Both the position numbers and the translations under genes were made by a program. Under the pieces are notes generated by a model. It was not told the origin of the DNA and ran no database searches. It saw only the letters and a program-made list of their open reading frames with translations. This document shows positions 43,077 to 54,130 of a stretch of 64,000 nt of DNA, piece after piece (the stretch's first letter is position 1; every line of letters starts with the position of its first letter). Source of the DNA: Cheiracanthium punctorium (taxonomy: Eukaryota; Arthropoda; Arachnida; Araneae; Cheiracanthiidae); NCBI GenBank assembly GCA_038373885.1, contig JAWZYV010013294.1, positions 1 to 64,000 of the forward strand, in the 5' to 3' direction.

Positions 43077-43652
43077 ATGGCTCTGCTGCTTTCATGGAAC
43101 TGCCACGGTTTTTCAAATAACATTGATGAGCTCAAAACTCTCATCTATGATCATAATCCTGCTTGTTTAGCCCTTCAGGAAACATATTTTAAAACTAATA
43201 AACAAACGCGCATTCACAATTATAACATCCTGAGAAAAGACTATGAGATTGGGAAAGGGCTTCCGGTGGTGTTGCCCTTTTAATAAATAATCAATATCCT
43301 CATCATATACTCAATCTCAGTACAAATATGCAGGCTGTCGCCATTAGAATCTACCTCAAATACCTTACTAAAATCTGCAATATTTATCTTCCACCAAACG
43401 AAACAATTACCCAAACTCAGCTCAATAACTTGGTCCAGCAACTTCCTCCCACTTTCATAATCCTAGGGGACATGAATGCCCACAGTCCATTGTGAGGCAG
43501 TACTGGTACTAACAATAGAGGACAACAAATTGAGCAACTAATCACAGACTCTTCCTTATGCATTATGAATAATGGCGACAACACTTACTTCCACTATCCA
43601 AGTAAATCCTTCCATGCCATAGATATTGCAATATGCTCTCCCTCCATTCTGC
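43077..43652 (+). pseudogene. ORF2 N-terminus of NLR9
   Basis: It encodes LLLSWNCHGFSNNIDEL, LALQET and LLGDMNAHSPL of the APE domain. A frameshift near 43255 and TGG to TGA at GDMNAHSPL-W break it. It ends at CSPSILP, at the inverted junction with NLR11. Confidence 0.88.
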
Positions 43653-43653
43653 C

Positions 43654-44695
43654 ATCTGGCTTTGTTGTATTTTGTCTTGTAAGCTGAACTTTTTTTGAGT
43701 AAAGGTCTATTTTGAGTGGAGAGGTTGCTTTGAGGCTTCTTATTGGGTGTGCTTTTTTGTGTGGCTATTGAGGCATTATTTTGAGTAGTTGACTGTTTAG
43801 CTTTTGGGAAGGAAGTTGATGAACAGACAGGTTTGGATTTGGGTGGGTCAGTTTGGGTAGCAATTGATGCAACCGCTTTCACTGTTGCAGCATAAGATTG
43901 ACCAGGTTTAGGGGTGCGAGAGGCTATTATTTTACGTGCTTCTGGGTAAGACAATCCTTGTGTGGCACGCAAGGACTGGATTTCTTTTTCATAAGACCAT
44001 TTAGGACAGGAACGGGAATATGAGGGATGGTCTTGTTTGCAGTTAACGCATTTAGGAGAGCCGGAACAGGTGTCACTGTCGTGGCCAGAGATACCACAGC
44101 GGGCACATACTGGGGAACCACGACAGGAAGGTTTTGTATGGCCAAACTTTTGGCACTGAAAACAACGGGTAGGATTAGGTATGTACGTTCTGACGGGACA
44201 TGAAAGGTAGCCTGCTTTGATATGAGATGGAATCTTAGGAGATTGAAAGGTCAAGATTATGTGTTTTGTGTCTATTATTTGGTTATTGCGTTTTATAGTG
44301 ATTCTGCGAACTGCACTAACATTTTGGGATTTCAGATTTTCCAGGATTTCAGCCTCTGAACAGTGTAACAGGTCAGGTTCTGATATGACGCCTCTTGATG
44401 AGTTAAGTGTTTTATGAGGGGAGACAGTGACAGATTTTAGGCCCATAATTTTTAATTTCATAATGTTGTTTGCCTGTGTGCTATTGTTTACTTCCACTAA
44501 GAGGTCTCCTGAGCGTATTTTTTTTATTTTAGCAACTTCTCCGACATGATCAGTTATGCACTTATGGATTAGGAAAGGGGATGTTTGGCTAAAGTTACCG
44601 TCCTGACATTTCACAAGAAAAAATTTTAAATTACCATCTCCTTGAGTGGGAGATTTCGGAACGTTGACATGAGACGAAGATAATGTCGTATCCAT
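43654..44695 (-). pseudogene. ORF1 of NLR11, truncated by an inverted junction
   Basis: From MDTTLSSSHV the protein matches NLR6 ORF1 at almost every residue, with all three knuckles intact, to YKTKYNKAR. There the frame runs into inverted NLR9 sequence. It is otherwise undamaged, so truncation is recent relative to point decay. Confidence 0.9.
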
Positions 44696-45245
44696 ATTGG
44701 AGATTGGAAATTCGGACCCGACCGCACCACCCACCACGGAGCCCAACAAGGGGATGCACATTCGTGCACCAGTGCTAGTCGGGTCTATACGCGCACAGTA
44801 CATCCCTTAGGCAGCGTCCACCCTTAACGACGTGCCCAGTAGATGTCCGTTTGCTTGATCCCTAGCAGTTGATCGAAATCAGTACCACCAGCCGGTTGAT
44901 ACACAGGGGAACGCTGTGCACCTCCCGTTTACCCGAAGCCGAGGCCAAAGCAATGTGTTGGAGAATAAACCCCCTCAATTACCAGGATCCCCATTTCCGG
45001 GGACACGGGTCTCCACGCACGGCAAACACGTGGGCAGTTTACCCGCCAACAGAAGTTGACGGTACAGAGCAACCACAGCTTCTGAAGGGGGGCCCTCACT
45101 TCAAGAGAAGAAACCACATCGAGGGAGAAGGGGAAGGAGACAGAAGAAGGAGAGAGGAGGGTAAAAAAACAGAGGAGCGAAGGATCGCTGGGGCCCCGGG
45201 ATTGCGACACCCGTGAAAACCTAAAGAAGGTTTTCCCCCTGAGGG
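43654..45245 (-). mobile_element. NLR11: 5' portion of an NLR6-like retrotransposon
   Basis: It begins at the family 5' terminus at 45245 and runs through the 5' UTR and ORF1 to about codon 347, stopping at 43654 against plus-strand NLR9. Over about 1.59 kb it is nearly identical to NLR6, with only a few substitutions visible, so it is young. Its 5' end sits in NLR12 ORF2 after TPPFG. The 3' two thirds are missing from this side of the junction. Confidence 0.93.
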
Positions 45246-47930
45246 CCCAAAGGGAGGAGTACATATGGGGCGATTCGCATAAAAGCGGTCTAGATGAGTA
45301 TCGATGAAAGAGTCCTTTAATGGATGTGAGGGATGAGAAAGAATACGGAAATAAGTATTTAATGATAGCTGATGACGGGTGAGGGTGAGAGATGGCTCGT
45401 GGCAAGTGACGTAAAGACTATGTACAGGTGAAGTTCTAAAAGCACCAGAGCAAATGCGTAGTGCAGTATGATGCACCGTGTCAAGTTTTTTTAATACTGA
45501 TCTAGAAGCCGATCCATAAATACCGCATGCGTAGTCCATTTTGGAGCGGATGACGGCACGGTAGATACGCAGGAGAGCGTTGCGGTCTGCTCCCCAAGAG
45601 GTGTTAGTTAAAACCTTTAACAAGTTAAGCTTTTTCTCGCATTTACTGCGGATGTCAGAAACATGTTTGGCAAAAGTAAGTTTTCTGTCAAGAGTTATTC
45701 CTAAAAATTTAGCAGAATCCTTGAGAACAATATTACTGTGACCCAGGTGAAGTTCTGGATCCGGATGTATCCCGCGCTTCCGGCAAAAATGGGTACAGAT
45801 TGTTTTTTCAGCAGAAATGGTAAAGCCATTTGTGTTACACCATTTTAGGATACGGTTAATCGAATTTTGAAGCTGCCGTTCGATGAGGCGCATATCTTTA
45901 CCCTGGCAGGAGATTTGAAGATCATCTACATATAGGCTACCATTGACGGTTGGAGGCAATTGGTTAAGAATATTATTGATTTTTATAGAGAAGAGGGTGA
46001 CGCTAACGACGGAGCCCTGTGGAACACCCTCTTCTTGTGTGAAATTATCAGACAGAGTGTTGTTGACCCGGACACGGAAGTTTCTGAGTGATAAAAAGTT
46101 TTTTATGAAGATTGGTAGGTTGCCTCGAAGGCCTATATTATAGAGGTCTTGAAGGATACCGTATCTCCACGTTCGGTCATATGCCTTTTCGATGTCGAAG
46201 AACACTGATACTAAGTGATTCTTCCTAAGGAAGGCATTTCGAATTTGCGTCTCTAAGTTTAAAATATTGTCAATTGTGGACCTGCCTTTGCGAAAGCCAC
46301 TCTGAAAGGGATGTATATGGTCCCCAGTTTCTAGAATGTAAACAAGGCGGGTATTAACCATTTTTTCCATTAATTTACAGAGACAACTAGTAAGGGCTAT
46401 GGGACGGTAGTTACTAGGGTTAGAGGTATCTTTCCCAGGTTTTGGGAAGGGAATAACTATTGCATTACTCCAGGCAGAGGGAAAGGTTTGTTCGTTCCAG
46501 ATTCTATTGTATAATTGTAAGAGGTGAAGTAGGGAGTCATGGGATAAGTGTTTCAGCATTTCATAAGTTATACCATCAGGACCAGGAGAGGTGTTTGAAG
46601 ACTCTCTTAAGTATTTGGTGATTTCGTTGAAGTTAAATTCGCTATTGTAGGAGAGGTGTGAGGAGGTTTTGAAATTTATTTTTTGCCGTTCAGATCTTTG
46701 CTTATATGAAAGAAAGGGGTTTGAGAAGGAGGTACTGCAAGAGATAGAGGCCAGAGTATGACCGATAATATTTGCTATTTCTTTTGTATCAGATATTATA
46801 TTGTTATTAATGGACAGACAGGATATTGGAGAGTTATTATAGATTCCCATGGCTCTTTTAGTTTTCATCCATAGCTCCTTACTAGAAGTTGAGGTTGTTA
46901 TGCTGGAGACATATTGCATCCAGGATTGTCTTTGACTCTGCCGCCTTATTTTCCTTGCATAGGCTTTTGCTTTCTTAAAAATAAGGAGGTTTTCGGTGGT
47001 AGGGTACCGCCGGAAAATGCTCCAGGCTTTCTTCTGCTGCTTTTTTGCTTTAGTGCAGGTTTCATTCCACCACGGTTTTTTGTTTTTTCGTAGAGAGTTG
47101 CTACACTTAGGAATTGCTGCATCAGCAGCTTTGATAATGATATGAGTAATTTTTTCCACAGCTTCGCCAATAGTGCCTTCTATGTCTTCAGGTGATATGG
47201 CAGACAGCTTAGAGAAGGTTTCCCAATCTGCTTTATCATGTATGTAGCGGGAGATGAACAAGTTACAGCTAGGAATTTGATATGTAGGTGAAAGTATTAT
47301 CGGAAAATGATCACTATTGTGTAGGTCACCAGAAACAGAGAAGTTGTACAGCGGCAGGATGGAGGGAGAGCATATTGCAATATCTATGGCATGGAAGGAT
47401 TTAGTTGGATAGTGGAAGTAAGTGTTGTCGCCATTATTCATAATGCATAAGGAAGAATCTGTTATTAATTGTTCAATCTGTTGTCCTCTATTGTTAGTAT
47501 CTTTACTTCCCCACAAAGGACTATGGGCATTCATGTCCCCTAGGATAATGAAAGGGGGAGGAATTTGCTGGACCAAGTTATTGAGCTGGGTTCGGGTAAT
47601 TGTTTCGTTTGGTGGAAGATAAATATTGCAGATGGTAGTAAGGTATTTGAGGTGGATTCTAATGGCGACAGCCTGTATATTTGTAACGAGATTAAGTATA
47701 TGATGGGGATATTGATTATTTATTAAAAGGGCAACACCACCGGAAGCCCTTTCCCCAAGCTCATAGTCTTTTCTCAGGATGTTGTAGTTGTGAATGCGTG
47801 TTTGTTTATTAGTTTTTAGATATGTTTCCTGAAGAGCCAAACAAGAGGGATTATGATCATAAATGAGAGTTTTAAGGTCATCAACTTTATTTGAAAAACC
47901 GTGGCAGTTCCATGAAAGCAGCAGAGCCAT
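45246..47930 (-). pseudogene. ORF2 of NLR12, open but 3'-truncated
   Basis: About 895 codons are open without a stop. They include the APE (LLLSWNCHGF, QET, GDMNAHSPLWG, NSDHFPI), the full RT (FFDIEKAYDRTWRYG, GVPQGSVVS, YVDD) and the thumb. RNase H and the finger are missing because NLR11 starts after ANRPICTPPFG. The frame then reads accidentally into the NLR11 leader. The ORF1 stop TGA overlaps an extra ATG, and the conserved ATGGCT is at 47930. Confidence 0.9.
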
Positions 47931-47932
47931 CA

Positions 47933-49144
47933 TCAAGTGATGTTAGGAATGATGGCCATCTTCCTCTGAATCCCCGTTGGTTTAAGTGGGGTACTGGGTA
48001 TGTTGTCATCATCCATAATATTGTCAGAGATGTCGGATTCAGAAGGATCCAAGTTTAATATTGCGTCATCAATGGGTCGTTGTGGAAGGATGCGTTTTAG
48101 TCTAGCTTTATTGTATTTTGACCTGTAAGCTGCACTTTTTTTAATTGATGGTTTATTCTGGGTGGAGGTGTTGCTTTGGGCCATTTTCTTGGGTGTGGTC
48201 TTTTTAGGAGAAATGAAAGAAGTTTTTTGAGTAGAGTTTGACTTTTTTGCATTTTGATTAGAAGTAGATGGAGAGACAGGTATGGATTTCGGTGGATCGG
48301 TTTGGATAGCAATTGATTGAACAGTTTTTACTGCTGTAGCATAGGATTGACCAGGTTTAGGAGTGCGGGAGGCTATTATTTTTCTCGCTTCCGGGTAGGA
48401 CAGTCCTTGTGTGGCACGCAAGGACTGTATTTCTTTTTCATAGGTCCATTTTGGACATGAACGGGAGTAAGAAGGATGATCCTGTTTGCAGTTAATACAT
48501 TTAGGTGGGGCAGAGCAAGTATCACTGTCGTGGCCAGACGTACCAAAACGGGCACATACTGGGGAACCACGGCAGGAGGTTTTTGTGTGACCGAACTTTT
48601 GGCACTGAAAACAACGGGTTGGATTGGGTATGTATGTTCTGACAGGGCATGAAAGGTAGCCTGCTTTGATATGGGATGGGAGATTAGGAGATTGAAAAGT
48701 CAAGATTATGTGTTTGGTGTCTATTATTTGGTTATTGCGTTTTATAGTAATTCTGCGAACTGCACTAACATTTTGAGATTTCAGATTTTCTAGGATTTCT
48801 GCCTCAGAACAGTGTAAGAGGTCAGGTTCTGATATGACGCCTCTGGATGAGTTAAGTGTGGTATGGGGTGAGACAGTGACAGATTTTAGGCCGATAGTTT
48901 TTAATTTCATAATGTTGTTTGCCTGTGTGCTATTGGTTACTTCCACTAAGAGGTCTCCTGATCGAATTTTTTTAATTTTTGCTACTTCTCCAACGTTAGC
49001 AGTTATGGACTTATGTATTAGGAAAGGGGATGCTTATCTGAAGTTTCCTTCCTGATATTTCACTAGAAAAAATTTTGCATTAATACCTCCCTGAGTGAGA
49101 GAGTTCGGAGCGTTGACGTTTGACAAAGAAAATGTCGTATCCAT
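47933..49144 (-). pseudogene. ORF1 of NLR12, one nonsense mutation
   Basis: It starts MDTTFSLSNV at 49144. A CAA to TAA change near 49035 (expected NFSQTSP) stops it after about 36 codons. The rest of the same frame is open to 47933. Knuckle 1 is CFQCQKFGHTKTSC. Knuckle 2 reads CARFGTSGHDSDTC, with the second zinc-binding Cys changed to Phe. Knuckle 3 is intact. Confidence 0.9.
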
Positions 49145-49694
49145 ATTGGGGATTGGGAGTTTCGGACCCGACCGCACCACCCACCACGGAGCCCAACAAG
49201 GGGATGCACAAGTGTGCACCAGTGCTAGCCGGGTCTATACGCGCACAGTACATCCCTTAGGCAGCGTCCACCCTTAACGACGTGCCCAGTAGATGTCCGT
49301 TTGCTTGATCCCTAGCAGTTGACCGAAATCAGTACCACCAGCCGGTTGATGCACAGGGGAACGCTGTGCACCTCCCGTTTACCCGAAGCCGAGGCCAAAG
49401 CAATGTATTGGAGAAAGTACCCCTCAATTACCAGGATCCCCATTTCCGGGGACACGGGTCTCCACGCACGGCAAACACGTGGGCAGTTTAACCGCCAATA
49501 GAAGCTGACGGCACAGAGCGACCGCAGCTTCTAAAGGGGGGCCCTCACCTCCAAGGAGGAAACTACACTGAGGGAGAAATCGAAGGAGAAAGCAAAGTAG
49601 AGAAGAGGGTAAACAAAAGAGGAGTGAAGGATCGCTGGGGCCCCGGGATTGCGACACCCGTGAAAACCTAAAGAAGGTCTTCCCCCTGAGGGGG
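49145..49694 (-). promoter_or_regulatory. 5' UTR of NLR12
   Basis: The same GC-rich leader as NLR1 and NLR13. The pre-ORF1 hairpin at 49205-49218 reads TGCACACTTGTGCA in the sense direction and forms six pairs. Confidence 0.6.
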
Positions 49695-50179
49695 TTATAC
49701 CATCAGGACCAGGAGAGGTGTTTGAAGACTCTCTTAAGTATTTGGTGAGTTCATTGAAGGTAAAATCACTGTTATAAGAGAGGTGTGAGGAGGTTTTGAA
49801 ATTTATTTTTTGCCGTTCAAACCTTTGTTTATATGAAAGAAAAGTGTTTGAGAAGGAGGTACTGCAAGAGATAGAGGCAAGAGTATGACCGATAATATTT
49901 GCTATTTCTTTTGTATCCGATATTATATTGTTATTAATGGACAGACAGGATATTGAAGAGTTATTATAGATTCCCATGGCTCTTTTAGTTTTCGTCCATA
50001 GCTCCTTACTAGAAGTTGAGGTTGTTATGCTGGAGACATATTGCATCCAGGATTGTCTTTGACTGTGCCGCCTTATTTTTCTTGCATAGGCTTTTGCTTT
50101 CTTAAAAACAAGGAGGTTTTCGATGGTAGGGTACCGCCGAAATATGCTCCAGGCTTTCTTCTGCTGCTTTTTTGCTATA

Positions 50180-50190
50180 GTGCAGGTTTC
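50180..50190. repeat. Target-site duplication of NLR14, left
   Basis: GTGCAGGTTTC precedes the NLR14 tail and is repeated at 55903-55913 after its 5' end. It could be 12 bp, since both sides continue with G. Confidence 0.93.
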
Positions 50191-50250
50191 GGTTGGTTGG
50201 TTGGTTGGTTGGTTGGTGTTTAATGGCACAAGGTCCAGAAAGGACATACT
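50191..50250 (-). other. 3' end of NLR14: (CCAA)n tail and terminal stem
   Basis: In the sense direction the element ends with a small GTCC-TTTCT-GGAC stem, the hexamer ATTAAA and then (CCAA)n. NLR10 has AATAAA at the same place. There is no poly(A). All tails in the window have this repeat, at 7181, 10132, 19211, 22596, 37548, 43037, 50191 and 63926. Confidence 0.9.
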
Positions 50251-50396
50251 GCGCCAGACTATGTGTATTTAGAATAAAATAACGCTTTCGCGTAAAAGTT
50301 GTTGTATAAAACATGTAAAGCTAAAATCCGTAAGGTCTAAAACTGATAAAATCTAATTGTAGAAAGGTAAAAAGTAGATAAAAGTGAGCCAAGGAC

Positions 50397-50422
50397 ATCT
50401 GGATGGGGGCTCCCATCCAGAT
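50397..50422 (-). other. 3' UTR hairpin of NLR14
   Basis: A perfect 11-bp stem (ATCTGGATGGG with CCCATCCAGAT) and 4-nt loop lie 25 nt downstream of the ORF2 stop. It is a candidate RNA structure recognised during retrotransposition. Confidence 0.85.
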
Positions 50423-50446
50423 ACCAGTCAGAGAAAGGTTTATATT

Positions 50447-53400
50447 TCACACTGAGTAAAACAGATTGATACGTCGAAGAAATGAAAATAAATTACAGTG
50501 AGGGGTTTCACCCAATATATCGTCAAGTTTGGGATGAGTACAGTTAAAAAATATTTGGTAAAAATTATTAAAAGCTGTACAAGAAGTTAAAATGTGACGA
50601 ATGGTAAGGTGAGTATGACAATGTGAACACTCTGGAGCAGGTTCACCCAGGAGTAGGTGTCTGTGGGTGAGTCTCGTGTGACCAATGCGGAGACGAGTTA
50701 ATATAACATCCTGCTTTCGATATGAAAGGGATGGCCAATGAGTGAGATCAGTTCGGATAGAATGCAGTTTGTTTTCGGTTTCACCTGCCCATTTATTGAT
50801 CCAACTGCTTTTTATTATGCTAGAAATGCCAGACTTTATATCCTCGTATGCGAGATAGCCAGTATACGGGATTGTAGCATGCCTGGCTAATGTGTCCGCC
50901 TTATCATTACCCGGTATCCCAGTATGACTGGGTACCCAGCAGAGGAGAATGTCGTACCCACGATTTGTCAGCTGTTCGTGCATGCGTAGCACTTTAGTAA
51001 TATAGCTATGAGTAGTGGAGCCTGATTGTAGATTTTCTAGTACACTGAGGGAGTCAGAGTAGATGGTAAATCTGTTGGTCTTCATTCTAGAAATGTATAA
51101 AAGGCTTTCATGGATGGCCAGTAATTCAGCTGTAAATATGGAACAGAACGGAGGAAGAGTATAGCTGCAGGTATGGTTATTTTCGACAACGGCAAAGCCA
51201 ACATAATTATCAGATTTTGAACCATCAGTGTATATTTCTTTATATTTCTTATATGTGTTTTGGTGATCTTGGAATAACTGTTGATAAATTTTTGGGTCTG
51301 TATCCTGTTTTGTGAAGCCATTGAAAGGTTGGAGGTACGACGTCTGCAGTGTAGTCCATGGCGGAATTTCATGAAGGGAACAAGGAGAGACTTTGACATT
51401 CTCCATTTGGGTACCAACAAGGCTCCTACGCATTCTTAGTCCAAAGGGAGGAGTACATGAGGGCCGATTTCCGTACAGACGGTCCAGGCGAGTGTCCAAA
51501 ATAGAGTCCTTCAATGGGTGGGATGGATGAGAAAGGATGCGAAAATAGTTGTTTAATGACAGCTTGTGACGGATGTGGGTGAGAGAAGGCTCATGACAAG
51601 TGATAAAAAGACTTTGTATGGGTGATGTTCTAAAAGCTCCGGAACAAATGCGTAGTGCGGTGTGATGCACTGTGTCAAGTTTTTTTATTGTTGACCTGCA
51701 AGCAGATCCATATATACCACAGGCGTAATCGATTTTGGAACGAATTACTGCACGGTAGATCCGCAACAGGGCGTCACGCTCCGCTCCCCAAGAAGTGTTG
51801 GTTAATACCTTTAGGATATTTAGGTCCTTTTCACACTTGTTGCGGATATATGAGATATGATTTGTGAATGTCAGTTTCTTATCGAAGTATATCCCTAAAA
51901 ATTTTGTGGAGTCACGTATTTCTAGTTTTGAGCTACCCACATAGAGCTCAGGGTCGGGATGGATCCCACGTAAACGACAAAAGTGCGTGCTGACAGTCTT
52001 TTCTGCTGAAATGTTAAACCCGTTTGTGGTACACCATTTTAGGATGCGATTAATGGTGTTTTGGAGCTGACGCTCAATGTAACGCATGTCCTTTCCTTGA
52101 CAAGAAATTTGAAGGTCATCGACGTATAGGCTTCCGTGTACAGATGGAGGTAGTTGAGTGAGAATGTTATTGATTTTTATTGAAAAGAGGGTAACACTTA
52201 AGACAGAGCCCTGAGGGACGCCCTCTTCTTGGACGAAACTATTAGATTGAATGCCATTTATTTGTACTCTGAAATTTCGAAGTGAAAGGAAGTTCTGGAT
52301 AAAGATTGGAAAGTTGCCACGGAAGCCTAGATTATGGAGATCCCGGAGGATACCATATCTCCAGGTCTTGTCGTATGCCTTTTCTATGTCAAAGAAAATA
52401 GATATTAAGTGGTTCCGTCGTAAGAAAGCGTTACGAATTTGAGTTTCTAGATATAGTATGTTGTCAACAGTTGATCTGCCCCTGCGGAAGCCACTTTGGT
52501 AGGGGTGTATATGGCCCTCTGTTTCTAAAACATAAACTAAGCGTGCATTGATCATTTTCTCCAGCAGTTTGCAAAGGCAACTAGTAAGGGCTATGGGTCT
52601 GTAGTTATTAGGATTGGAAGTGTCTTTTCCGGGTTTTGGAAAGGGTATGACTATGGCGTTCCTCCAGGAGGAAGGAAAGGTATGTTCGTTCCAGATTCTA
52701 TTAAAAAGCTTAAGTAGATTTGACAGGGAATCATGAGAAAGGTGTTTTAGCATTTCATATGTGATACCATCAGGACCAGGAGAAGTATTCGGTAACTGTC
52801 TGAGTTGATTGGTAAGTTCATGGATTGTAAACATACTATTGTAGGAGAGCTGCAAGGAGGTTTTAAAATTTAGTTTTTGCCGTTCAGATTGCAGTTTATG
52901 GGTATAAAAGGTATTTGAGTAAGAGGTGCTGCAAGAGGATAGAGCCAATGTTTCGCCGATGGTATTTGCAATGTCTGTGGTATCAGAGATAATTTTGTTA
53001 TTGATGGAAAGGCAGGGTATGGTATGGTTGTTGTATATTCCCATAGCTCTTTTTGTTTTGGTCCATAGCTCCTTACTAGAAATTGATGTTGTAATGCTGG
53101 AGACATATTGCATCCATGATTCCTTTTGGGATTGCCGCCTCACCCTGCGGGCGACTGCTTTTGCTTTTTTAAAAGCTATAAGATTTTCTGTTGTGGGATA
53201 TCGGCGGAAGGTACCCCAGGCTTTCTGCTGCTGCTTTTTTGCCAGGGTGCATGCCTCGTTCCACCACGGTTTTTTATTTCTGCGACAGCTTGTGCCCGAT
53301 TTCGGAGTACTATGGTCTGCTGCCTTAATTATGGTGGTAGTTATTGTTTCAACGACCTCATCAATAGTGCCTTCTATGATATTTGGTGATATTGTTGACA

Positions 53401-54130
53401 GTGAGGTGAAAGCCTGCCAATCTGCTTTGTCATGAATGTATCTGGGTATTTTTGAAGTTTGGTTTGGATTCTGATACAAAGGTGAGAGAATGATCGGAAA
53501 ATGGTCACTGTTATGTAAATTACCAGATACAGAGAAGTTATACAGCGGGAGGATTGGAGGAGAGCAGATGGCAAGGTCTATTGCATGGAAAGTTTTAGTT
53601 GGGTAGTGAAAGTAAGTATTGTCGCCATTATTCATGCAGCAAAGGGAGAAGTCAGTGAGAAGTTGCTCTATTTGAAGGCCTCTATTGTTGGTGTCCTTGC
53701 TTCCCCACAAAGGACTATGAGCGTTCATGTCACCAAGGAGGATGAAAGGAGGAGGAAGTTGCTGGATGAGACTATTGAGGGATGTTTGGCTTATTACTTC
53801 ACTAGGAGGGAGGTATATACTGCATACTGTTGTGAGTTGTTTTAATTGAATACGAGAGGCAACTGCTTGGAGGTTTGTGTTAAGATTGACCATAGTGTGA
53901 GGATAGCTATTGTTAATTAATAGGGCAACTCCACCTGTGGCCTTATCATTGATTTCATTGTCCTTGCGTAGGATGGTGTAGTTACGGATGTTTGTGTGTC
54001 TATTAGTTTTAAGGAAAGTTTCCTGCAGGGCAATACAAGCGGGATTGTGATCGTAAATTAATGTTTTGAGGTCATCGTTTTTATTTAGGAAACCGTGGCA
54101 GTTCCAGGATAGCAGCAGAGCCATAATCAT
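50447..54130 (-). CDS. ORF2 of NLR14: APE endonuclease, reverse transcriptase, RNase H
   Basis: The 1227-aa frame has no defects. From the conserved ATGGCTCTG at 54124 it is 1225 codons, the same as NLR6. The APE shows LLLSWNCHGF, IALQET, LLGDMNAHSPLWG and NSDHFPI. The RT shows FFDIEKAYDKTWRYG, GVPQGSVLS and YVDD. RNase H shows YTDGSKSDN, TAELLAIHE, YSDSLSVLE and GNDKADTLA, so all four acidic residues are kept. The finger reads PECSHCHTHLTIRHILTSC. An extra ATG at 54130 overlaps the ORF1 stop as ATGA, consistent with coupled translation. Activity is plausible but not shown. Confidence 0.97.
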   Translation of the reverse strand: MIMALLLSWNCHGFLNKNDDLKTLIYDHNPACIALQETFLKTNRHTNIRNYTILRKDNEINDKATGGVALLINNSYPHTMVNLNTNLQAVASRIQLKQLTTVCSIYLPPSEVISQTSLNSLIQQLPPPFILLGDMNAHSPLWGSKDTNNRGLQIEQLLTDFSLCCMNNGDNTYFHYPTKTFHAIDLAICSPPILPLYNFSVSGNLHNSDHFPIILSPLYQNPNQTSKIPRYIHDKADWQAFTSLSTISPNIIEGTIDEVVETITTTIIKAADHSTPKSGTSCRRNKKPWWNEACTLAKKQQQKAWGTFRRYPTTENLIAFKKAKAVARRVRRQSQKESWMQYVSSITTSISSKELWTKTKRAMGIYNNHTIPCLSINNKIISDTTDIANTIGETLALSSCSTSYSNTFYTHKLQSERQKLNFKTSLQLSYNSMFTIHELTNQLRQLPNTSPGPDGITYEMLKHLSHDSLSNLLKLFNRIWNEHTFPSSWRNAIVIPFPKPGKDTSNPNNYRPIALTSCLCKLLEKMINARLVYVLETEGHIHPYQSGFRRGRSTVDNILYLETQIRNAFLRRNHLISIFFDIEKAYDKTWRYGILRDLHNLGFRGNFPIFIQNFLSLRNFRVQINGIQSNSFVQEEGVPQGSVLSVTLFSIKINNILTQLPPSVHGSLYVDDLQISCQGKDMRYIERQLQNTINRILKWCTTNGFNISAEKTVSTHFCRLRGIHPDPELYVGSSKLEIRDSTKFLGIYFDKKLTFTNHISYIRNKCEKDLNILKVLTNTSWGAERDALLRIYRAVIRSKIDYACGIYGSACRSTIKKLDTVHHTALRICSGAFRTSPIQSLFITCHEPSLTHIRHKLSLNNYFRILSHPSHPLKDSILDTRLDRLYGNRPSCTPPFGLRMRRSLVGTQMENVKVSPCSLHEIPPWTTLQTSYLQPFNGFTKQDTDPKIYQQLFQDHQNTYKKYKEIYTDGSKSDNYVGFAVVENNHTCSYTLPPFCSIFTAELLAIHESLLYISRMKTNRFTIYSDSLSVLENLQSGSTTHSYITKVLRMHEQLTNRGYDILLCWVPSHTGIPGNDKADTLARHATIPYTGYLAYEDIKSGISSIIKSSWINKWAGETENKLHSIRTDLTHWPSLSYRKQDVILTRLRIGHTRLTHRHLLLGEPAPECSHCHTHLTIRHILTSCTAFNNFYQIFFNCTHPKLDDILGETPHCNLFSFLRRINLFYSV

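Larger units (their letters stand above)
37549..43652 (+). mobile_element. NLR9: retrotransposon split by NLR10 and cut at an inverted junction
   Basis: 37549-37913 is the C-terminal third of ORF1, and 43038-43652 is the end of ORF1 plus the first ~190 codons of ORF2. A 13-bp duplication, TCAGAGCAAGGTA (37901-37913 and 43038-43050), shows NLR10 inserted between them. Joining across the duplication restores the ORF1 end (GIQSKVAIIPNIT). The 5' end abuts the tail of NLR8. The 3' part is lost at about 43653, where minus-strand NLR11 begins. Confidence 0.9.
45246..49694 (-). mobile_element. NLR12: 5'-complete retrotransposon cut by NLR11
   Basis: The 5' terminus at 49694 lies within NLR13 ORF2, at the GIT/YEML codons. 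The 5' UTR, ORF1 and ORF2 follow to about residue 895, where NLR11 starts. The rest of NLR12 and the continuation of its host NLR13 are not found in the window in this orientation. That fits an inversion or deletion at 43653. Confidence 0.92.

Noticed and set aside
45096..45245. ORF2 of NLR12 ending in SLGFHGCRNPGAP... as a novel domain
   Set aside because: This tail is the NLR11 5' UTR read in frame after an insertion. The same peptide ends the reading frames of NLR13 and NLR15 at other insertions.
50191..50217. TTGG repeats as a CRISPR array or independent microsatellite
   Set aside because: Each run sits exactly at the 3' end of a retroelement, next to a target-site duplication where testable. 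There are no spacers.
50191..50247. Protein start MSFLDLVPLNTNQPTNQPT
   Set aside because: This is accidental reading through the NLR14 tail into NLR13 ORF2.
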